Source: Isoetes taiwanensis | Lineage: Eukaryota; Streptophyta; Lycopodiopsida; Isoetales; Isoetaceae | Assembly (NCBI GenBank): GCA_021234155.1 | Contig: JAJEKV010000083.1 | Coordinates: forward strand, 4,567,250 to 4,631,249 | Direction: 5' to 3' | DNA length: 64,000 bases | Shown here: positions 56,909 to 64,000 of the stretch, piece by piece | Position numbering within the stretch: the first letter of the stretch is position 1 | How the letters are laid out: the number at the start of each line of letters is the position of its first letter | Translations under genes and position numbers: made by a program | The notes under the pieces: model-generated | Databases searched by the model: none | What the model was told of the DNA's origin: nothing | What the model saw: the letters and a program-made list of their open reading frames with translations, nothing else

Positions 56909-56930
56909 TCGAGCACCGTGGTCGCCAAAT
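56909..56930 (-). other. Candidate primer-binding site of the gypsy element
   Basis: Minus strand after LTR end CTCTAACA: AATTTGGCGACCACGGTGCT. Position (next to LTR, about 170 bp before gag ATG) and the TTTGGCGACCACGG form fit plant gypsy primer-binding sites. Confidence 0.55.
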
Positions 56931-57250
56931 TGTTAGAGCATGAACTTTAACCTTGCCAGAAGGATGAAAAACCACCAATCCAAGCTCAATCTATCAGATC
57001 AAGACAATGCACAACACAAAGATTCATCATCTCCATAGCTAGATCAAGCAAAATACTCTCTCAATACACCGTCCCTCTGTTCTTCCCTCTGCTCAGATAA
57101 CACAGTGATGATCATCCCCTACAATGCGTACGTGCAAATATCCTGCACGCGTGCGTGTGCGTATATCACTCCATATATGGTATAATGTCTTCTATACCAC
57201 CTCAATAGTGGTGAGTGTGGTTAGTGTGGTGAGTGGTGAGTGTGGTGAGT
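56931..57250 (-). repeat. 5' LTR end (U3/R/U5) of the gypsy element
   Basis: Minus strand; ends in ACA at 56,931. Contains an AT-rich ccatatatgg word (57,170-57,180), possibly the promoter, upstream of a purine-poor transcribed stretch. Upper limit uncertain; a gtgagtggtgagtgtggtga simple repeat lies at 57,211-57,254. No partner LTR found in the window. Confidence 0.45.
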
Positions 57251-57536
57251 GGTGATCACCCCAATTAATGCATCTTACGCTTTGGAGTCACAAATCTTTG
57301 TCACATATTTATATGGCGAGTCATATTATCTTGCGACTATGTGGGAAAAAAAAAGCTTAATTCTATTTAGATGTTTGTACGTATTGCGATAAAAAAGATG
57401 TGCTCCATACAACATTTACAAGGCCAATGTTGAGGCGATCATTACTTTCTGGATTCATTTTCTTCTTGGCAGCCGTGTGTTTTGTTGTTGTGTGGTGGGA
57501 AGAAAAGAGAAAAAAGAAAACTAAATATTGAACACA

Positions 57537-57564
57537 CAAAAAAAAAAAAAAAAAAAAAAAAAAA
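57537..57564. repeat. A-homopolymer (~26-28 bp)
   Basis: Uninterrupted A run, could be the poly(A) tail of a plus-strand retroposon, but nothing recognisable precedes it. The surrounding 57,255-58,104 interval shows no recognised gene; an open frame at 57,861-58,118 has a Gly/Arg/Lys-rich K-G-K-G-S-G-R-G-R segment without a family match. Confidence 0.6.
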
Positions 57565-58104
57565 TGTGAATTTCTTCATTGTTGGCATTCCTAAGTTGCA
57601 TCGGCATGTGTCTATTCTATTCTATTCTTTTGAGGGACAATAGACCCAATTGATTTGAATTGTGCACATGGATTCAGTTCTCGTGCTTGCTTGCTTGTAA
57701 TCGCTTATGTTGAAAGCTTGTAGTTCCCTTTCCCTTTTTGGGGGTTTTGGGGGAAGGGGGTTTACAAGGTCTTGATTTAATTTTGGGCGTAATATTCCAT
57801 AGAATATTCTATCAAATTCTAAATACATGGCTGGGGTTGTCTAGTGTTAGATGGTAGAGATTGTTTGGGATTTTCCTCGTAGGTAAGTGGCAGGTGGATA
57901 TGCAATTCTATATTCTGGCGGTGACAGGGGGCAGGAGCAAGGGCAAGGGCAGCGGTAGGGGCAGAATCAAGCCGAAGTCACATGATGATTTTTGGCGGTG
58001 CTTTTGGCGGTGCCGGAAAGTATGGCGGGACAGACCCATGGGCAATGTGCAGGTCAGATTCAAAAGTTGGACGTGGTCACCACCTTTTGACAATAGAGTA
58101 TATG

Positions 58105-58617
58105 TCACTCCAAAGTGAGAATCATGTTTCTTGAAGGAGAATTGGGTAGAAGTCGGAACTCTATTTCAAGAGCCCGAGTCAAATAGGCTTTCTGGACCAG
58201 TTCCGAATCTTCCCAAGTAGCAAGGAATATTACCGACCCCCATACTTCCACTCTGTATAAAAAATTTGATTCCGCAAAAACCCTAAACAAGTGTGCCTGA
58301 TGGAACCACTTATAGTACTCTGCTTTGTGGAAATTATTTTGCATGTCATAGAGTGCCTTCCAACCTGGCTTAACTCATTGTTAGATACAAGTATCCTAGT
58401 ATGTGGTGACAATGAACTCTAATATAGGATATTTATATATGTGTACCACTTCTATGTATTGACCGTGATAAATGAAACGGTTCTGTCTATGCTGCTTAGA
58501 AGGTGATATAAGAAGTGCCTTGGCCTTTGCTAAGTTGACCAACATTCCAATGCTTTGATAAAAAGAATTCAGTGAGTCCAGATGCTGCAAGCAATGGTCA
58601 TTTTCTTGCATGCACAT
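58105..58617 (-). pseudogene. LINE reverse transcriptase C-terminal fragment
   Basis: From 58,617 down: H-L-D-S-L-N-S-F-Y-Q-S-I-G-M-L-V-N-L-A-K-A-K-A-L (the G-L-x-V-N-x-x-K-T-K block after the RT catalytic site), I-Y-H-G-Q-Y-I-E-V-V and Y-K-Y-P-I-L-E-F (equivalent of Y-K-Y-L-G). Then, in other frames, Y-R-V-E-V-W-G (the L-Y-G-x-E-x-W-G motif) and L-V-Q-K-A-Y-L-T-R-A-L-E-I. Broken by frameshifts near 58,400 and 58,240. A different LINE lineage from the fragments at 25-31 kb. Confidence 0.75.
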
Positions 58618-58814
58618 GTCTTTTGAACAGAAGTTAAATAGTTTATGTACATATTGACCCTATTGTTTGGATGCATATTCAAACCAGATGTCCAAACTAT
58701 AACATTATATCTTATCTGTCTTATTTTGGGATTTTTAGACCTAGTGAAAAATTCTCTTTGGAATTTTTCTCCATATTATTTTATAAGATTTTGGGGAGTT
58801 CATTTATAAAATAA

Positions 58815-60345
58815 TTATCCTTGCCAATTTTTTGGGGTTTACTCACGTGTCAATGAACACCCATGAGGAGCTTATAGACACCTACTTTGAATTTCAAAGT
58901 ATTACCCATGAGAACCTTTACTATATCTACTAAAAATTTAAGTATCACACATGAGGAGCTTACTCATACCTACTACCAAAACAAAAGTATCACATACGAG
59001 GAGCTAACTCATGTCTCCTACCAATTTTAAAGTATCACCCATGTGGATCTTACATACACCTACTATTAACATGGACTACAAACTCCAAAATATCACTCAT
59101 TAGAAGGTTACTCACACCTACTAGCAATTCCAAGTCACCCATAAGAAGCTGACACACATCTATTGCCAATTCCAAGGTATCATGCACGAGGAACTGACTC
59201 ACCCATGAGGACCTTTACCACATCTACTACAAATTCCAAAGTATCACGCATGGGGAGCTTACTCACATCTACTACCAATTCGAAAGTATCACACATGAGG
59301 AGCTGACTCACATCTACTGCCAATTTAAAAGTATCACCCATGTGGACCTTTACCACATCTACTACCAATTCCAAAGTATCACGCATGAGGAGCTTAATCA
59401 TATCTACTACCAATTCCAAAGTATCACGCATGAGGAGCTTACTCACGTCTACTACCAATTCCAAAGTATCACGCACGAGGAATTGACTCACCCATGAGGA
59501 CCTTTACCACATCTATTACCAATTCCAAAGTATCACGCATGAGGAGCTTACTCACATCTACTACCAATTCGAAAGTATCACACATGAGGAGCTAACTCAC
59601 ATCTACTGCCAATTTAAAAGTATCACCCATGTGGACTTTTACCACATCTACTACCAATTCCAAAGTATCACGCATGAGGAGCTTACTCACATCTACTACC
59701 AATTCGAAAGTATCACACATGAGGAGCTGACTCACATCTACTGCCAATTTAAAAGTATCACCTATGTGGAGCTTACACACATCTATTACAAACACCTACT
59801 ACCAATTCCAAAGTATCACTTATTAGGAGCTTACTCATATCTACTATCAATTCTAAAGTATCATCCATGAGAAACTGAAACACACCTGCTGCCAATTCCA
59901 AACTATCACACATGAGAAGCTGACTTAGACCTATTACCAATTTCAAAGCATCACCCATGTGCGTTTCAACATCCATATCCATGTTACTCAACATCTATTT
60001 TTCAATATATGAGGAGCTCCCTATAGAGGAATATGTATTTCCACCTACTACTAACTCCAAGGTATCAACCATGAAGAGCCTTCTCATACCCACTGCCATA
60101 CACGCCTATAGACGCATGTTAATCTATACCTATATGTTTATACCCATGTTACTCAACAGTCATTGATGAATCTATGAAGAGCTTACTACCACCTACTACT
60201 AATTCCAAAGCATCACTCTATCGATGCCAAAACATCACCTATGGGAGCTTACTCACGCCTAATACTAAGACCTACTACCAATCCTAAAGTATCACCCATG
60301 AGGAACTTATTCATGCCTATTACCATTTCTAAAGGATCGCCTACT
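58815..60345. repeat. 45-bp minisatellite, main array with higher-order structure
   Basis: Unit about 45 bp: an accaattccaaagtatcac word, then a catgaggagcttactcac word, then atctact. Period verified at 59,241/59,286. A higher-order unit of about 280-290 bp repeats within 59,190-59,780: cccatgaggacctttaccac at 59,212 and 59,491, and cccatgtggac at 59,337 and 59,626. Because 45 is divisible by three, the minus strand stays open in pieces (59,180-59,491, 59,592-59,795, 59,773-59,994) with 15-residue repeats of the type K-L-L-M-R-D-T-L-E-L-V-V-D-V-S. No start context or domain supports a gene. Confidence 0.9.
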
Positions 60346-61005
60346 TTAAAAACTTTATATTATTGGAATGAGATAGTTACTAATGAGCATCTGGAATATT
60401 CTAAAATATTTTATTTTTACTGTTTGTAAAGTTTCAAAACTTTCTATTTTTTTTACTGAGATGTTTACCCATGAGCATCTAAAACACTTTAGAACATCTC
60501 AAAAAAATCTATTTTGGTTGTTTGTACAATTTCAAAAAAATTTCTATTTTTTGACTGAGCTGCTTAGCCTTGAAAATCTGAGCATGTATAACATTTTAGA
60601 ACATTTTATTTTGGCTCTTTGCAGCTTTTCAGAATAATTTTTTTTTTAGACTGAGGTGCTTATCCATAAGCATGTAGAATATTCTATAAGTTTTTAGAAC
60701 ATCCTATTTTGAGTTTTGCAAATTAAAAAAAAAAAAAAGTTCTATTTATAGACTGAGGTGCTTACCCGTGAGCATCTAAAACATTCTAGAATATTCTATT
60801 TTGACAGTTTAAGAAGTTTTAAAAAAGTTTCTACTTTTAGATTGAAGTGCCTACCCCTGGACATTCTAGAACATTCTATTTCAACTATTTGCAAAGTTTC
60901 GAAAAACTTTTTACTTTTAGATTGGGGTGCTTATCTATGAACATATGGAACATTTTAGAACATTCTAGAATATTTTAGAAGATTCTTGACCTATACAGAG
61001 CATTC
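60346..61005. repeat. AT-rich companion satellite
   Basis: Units of about 80-105 bp. Each has a tttagactgaggtgcttacc-like word, catgagcatctaaaacattc and a tttgcaaagtttcaaaaa-like word, starting near 60,447, 60,550, 60,650, 60,748, 60,838 and 60,915. Rich in Ttagaac/ttctagaa words that are self-complementary. Confidence 0.82.
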
Positions 61006-61067
61006 TAGAAGATCAAGGAATTGATTAGACCTCCCGCTTAAGCTATGCATGGATTTCCAATTATTGC

Positions 61068-61310
61068 AATGAACCGGTCTAGTGGTTAAGTTGGAGGGCC
61101 ACAAACTAGGTTCGAATCTCTCCCAAAATAAAAAGTTTTCAGAGCCCCTTCCTAGGACGGAAAGAGCAGATGGAGGGCCAAAATGGCATCATGTGGTGCC
61201 TTCTTGATCGTCGATGGGGCGTGCTTATTTACATACTCAGAGCTAGTAACGCGTCACATGGCGCCTTCTTGACCGTCGAGAGCGCGAGTTACTTATTTAC
61301 ATACTCACAA
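61068..61310 (+). mobile_element. tRNA-derived SINE-like sequence
   Basis: A-box-like tctagtggttaag at 61,078-61,090 and a strong B box ggttcgaatct at 61,109-61,119, spaced as in a tRNA-derived Pol III promoter. Downstream the body contains an approximately 65-bp duplication (ggtgccttcttgatcgtcga at about 61,195, ggcgccttcttgaccgtcga at about 61,261, both followed by ttatttacatactcac/ag). No poly(A) or TSD could be assigned. Confidence 0.55.
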
Positions 61311-61477
61311 ACACTATTTTCATATTATAAATAAAGGACTAGAAAAGGGCCCGCCCATTTTGCACTGATTCCTCAACCTCGGCCATGATTTGGAGAGGTG
61401 ATGTATAGTACATTGAGTTTTTTAATTCTTCGGCGTTGACTTCAATAAATGCACGCCCATGCATACATATATACAAT

Positions 61478-62290
61478 TATCATTGCCAATATTTTGGGAG
61501 TTACTCACATGTCAATGAACACCCATGAGGAGCTTATCTACAACTACTATGACTAGATCTACTACCAATTCCAAAGTATCACATATGACGAGATCATACA
61601 TACTACCAATCAAAAGTATCACATATGAGAAGCTGCACACACCTATTACCAGTATCCACTACCAATTCCAAAGTATCCCCCATTAGAAGCTTGTTCACAC
61701 CTACTACTATTTCCAAATTATCAGTCATGAGAAGCTGACTCACACATACTGCCAATTCTAAAGTACCACCCATTATCCATGAGACACCTACTGCCAAGTC
61801 CAAAGTATCACACATGAGAAGCTGACTCCCACCTAATGCCCAATGTGCTTATTGCCACCTACTGCCAAAAAGTATCATCTATTGAGGAGGTTACCCACAT
61901 CTATTGCTGCCTACTCATACCTACTGCCATGCATGTCCATAGATGCATGTTAATTAACATTCATTGATCAATTGATGAGGATCTTACTACCACCTACTAC
62001 CAATTCCAAAGTACCACCCATGAGGACCTTATTCACACCTACTACCAATTCCAAGCATCACCCAGGAGCTTACTCATACCTACTGTCAATTCCAAAGTAT
62101 CATACATGAGGAGTTGACTCATATCTACTATCAATTTCAAAGTATCACTAATGTGGAGCTTATATATACCTACTATCAACACTACTATCACTTCCAAATT
62201 ATCACCTATTGGGAGCTTAGTTACACCTACCGCCAATTCCAAAGCACCCGTGAGAAGCTTACTCATACCTGTTACCATTTCCAAAGTATA
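61478..62290. repeat. 45-bp minisatellite, second array
   Basis: Opens with the same leader as the first array (attgccaatattttgggagt, then tcaatgaacacccatgagga) and continues with degenerate 45-bp units to 62,290, then AT-rich companion sequence to about 62,450. Minus-strand open pieces at 61,603-61,815 and 62,042-62,284 show the same 15-residue periodicity. Confidence 0.85.
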
Positions 62291-62559
62291 GCATGTTTTG
62301 AAAATGTTCTATTATTGTAAAAAAAAACTTTCTACTTTTGGATTGACTTGCTTACCCATTAGCATCTAAGCATGTAGAAATTTGTAGAACATTCTATTTT
62401 GTCTCTTTGTAGTTTTTCAAAAAAACTTTCTATTTTTAGACTGAGGTGTTAGAGTGGGCTCTTTTCTTCTGCACTGATTCCTTGGCCTCGGCCGGCCTCA
62501 GTATAGAGAGATGACGTATAGTACATTGCTTTTTTTAGTTATTCAATAGTCATTCCTCG

Positions 62560-62880
62560 TGGGTGATACTTTAGAATCGATAGTACGTGTTGATAGTAGG
62601 TATAAGTAAGCTCCTCATAGGTGATGCCTTAGAATTGATAGTAGGTGTGAGTAAGCTCCTCATGGGTGATGCTTTGGAATTGATAGTAGGTGATAATAAG
62701 CTCCTCATAGATTGACCAATGAATGTTGAGTAACATGGGTGTGAATGTAGTAAGGGTCCTCATGGGTGATAGTTTGGAGTTCATAGTAGGTGTCAGTAAG
62801 CCCCTCATTGGTGTTCATTGACACGTGATTAACCCAAAATATTGGCAATGATAATGTATATCTGTATGCATGGGCATGCA
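62560..62880. repeat. 45-bp minisatellite, inverted segment
   Basis: Here the unit appears as its reverse complement (gtaagctcctcatgggtgat, ctttggaattgatagtaggt), ending with the reverse complement of the leader: ttcattgacacgtg then ccaaaatattggcaatgata. So leader-plus-array occurs in opposite orientation to 61,478-62,290. Confidence 0.88.
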
Positions 62881-62884
62881 TTTG

Positions 62885-62958
62885 TCCAAGTCGAGGTCGA
62901 GACCTCAGCCGAAGGCCGAGGCTGAGACATGGAGTTTGGCACTATCTCTCGACTTGGA
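62885..62958. other. Foldback between satellite segments
   Basis: 11-bp perfect inverted arms tccaagtcgag (62,885-62,895) and ctcgacttgga (62,948-62,958), with an inner ctcagcc/ggctgag pair. Lies next to the point where array orientation changes back. Confidence 0.6.
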
Positions 62959-63079
62959 GACATGCACACCGTGTATGCACCCATATATTATTTTGTCACT
63001 TTTTATTCATGGAGGATGCAGTAGGTGAGCCCTTCTTTCTTGCACTAATTCCTCGGCCTCAGGCCCTTGACTTGGAGTT

Positions 63080-64000
63080 TGACACTAAATTCAAAAGTAT
63101 CACACGTGTTAACATACACCCATGAGGACCTTTATCACATCTGATACCAATTCTAAAGTATCACACATGAGGATCTTACTCATACCTACTGCCATTTCCA
63201 AAGTATGTCACATGAGAAGCTGTGACTCACAGTATATCACAATCACCCATGTGGCTCAACATCCATATTCATGTTACTCAACATCCATTTGTAATCTATG
63301 AGGGGTTTACTACCACCTAGCGTCGCCTATTAGGAAGCGTATTCACGCCTACTACCCATACCTACTACCTACTACCATGCAAGCACCCATGAAGAGCTTA
63401 CTCATACCTACTACCATGCACACCCATAGATGCATGTTAGTCAACACCTAAATGTTCATACTCATGTTCCTCAATATTCAGTAGTCAATCTGTGAGGAGT
63501 TTATTACCACCTATTCAAGTCCAAAGCATCACCCATGAGGAGCTTACAACCCCCTGCTACCGATTTCAAAGAATCAACCATGAGGAGCTTACCCACACGT
63601 ACTACCATTTTTAAAGTGTCTCCTATTTTAAGAACTTTTTTATTCTTGGTTGAGCATTTGAGCATATAGAACATTCTAGAATATTCTTGGCTCTTTGCAA
63701 TTTCTCAAAAAAACTTTAGACTGAGGTGCTAAAGCATCACCACGAAAAGGTTACCCACGCCTACTACCATTTTCAAAATATTGCCTATTTCGAAAACTCT
63801 CTACCCTTGACGAAGCATATAGAACATTCTAAAACATTCTCTTTTGGCTCTTTGCAATTTTTCAAAATCTCGTTTTAGACAGAGGTGCTCAACCATGAAC
63901 GTCTAGAACATTCTATTTTTAGTTTTTCAAAGTTTCAACAAAAGATAGACTGAGGTGCTTACTCATGAGTTAGAACATTATATTTGACCGTTGAGAAGTT
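63080..64000. repeat. 45-bp minisatellite and AT-rich companion, third array
   Basis: Same plus orientation as 61,478-62,290: 45-bp units to about 63,610, companion AT-rich units from 63,620 and again to the window end, with a short 45-bp-type insert at 63,730-63,780. Continues beyond the window. Confidence 0.82.

Noticed and set aside
59180-60340. Regularly spaced 45-bp repeats resembling a CRISPR array
   Set aside because: Units are head-to-tail with no unique spacers, degenerate, and in a plant nuclear context; this is a minisatellite.

Overview
The window looks like repeat-dense nuclear DNA of a flowering plant with a large genome. It holds Ty1/copia, Ty3/gypsy, LINE, SINE, hAT, Mutator-like and Helitron remains, a plant-type F-box gene, and exon-sized pieces of plant WNK kinase, ABCC transporter and FtsH-like genes. 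There are no bacterial operons, rRNA or tRNA genes. Species cannot be fixed from the sequence. Almost everything protein-like is a fragment; the one long, uninterrupted host-like gene is an F-box gene at 17,908-19,035 (minus).

Region 1 (1-22,359) is a long tandem duplication with a repeat distance of about 12.48 kb. Copy 1 (1 to ~9,873, cut by the window edge) and copy 2 (~12,480-22,359) share the same order: GACGTC-rich minisatellite, copia RNase H remnant, long non-coding stretch, Helitron-helicase remnant, SINE/LINE-like tail, F-box gene, small tandem duplications, hAT C-terminal remnant. Between them lie two 1.1-kb tandem units plus the start of a third (9,874-~12,230) and a 99-bp minisatellite (12,225-12,720). 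The F-box gene is open in copy 2 and frameshifted in copy 1.

Region 2 (22,360-36,900) is non-coding DNA followed by LINE fragments (minus) and a duplicated 1.7-kb block (26,465-28,131 and 33,836-35,547). That block carries two related, head-to-head, decayed coding segments and the last exon of a multi-exon gene that continues at 35,371-36,407 (minus). A gypsy reverse transcriptase scrap and a 45-bp minisatellite lie between the copies.

Region 3 (40,556-~57,250) is one Ty3/gypsy element on the minus strand, cut in two. Its 5' LTR end, primer-binding site and Gag N-terminus are at 57,250-55,872; the rest of Gag, protease, an RNase H, RT and a second RNase H are at 44,226-40,556. The break falls inside the Gag zinc knuckle and is filled by an 11.6-kb terminal-inverted-repeat element (44,227-55,871) flanked by an 8-bp target duplication. 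A Helitron (44,423-50,145) with WNK kinase exons is nested in it, followed by Mutator-like transposase, ABCC-transporter and FtsH-like fragments. The gypsy domain order (protease, RNase H, RT, RNase H) is unusual.

Region 4 (57,250-64,000) holds a LINE RT remnant, then about 5 kb of compound satellite: a 45-bp unit that stays open as a 15-residue periodic frame, and a second AT-rich unit. A tRNA-derived SINE-like sequence interrupts it, and one segment is inverted.
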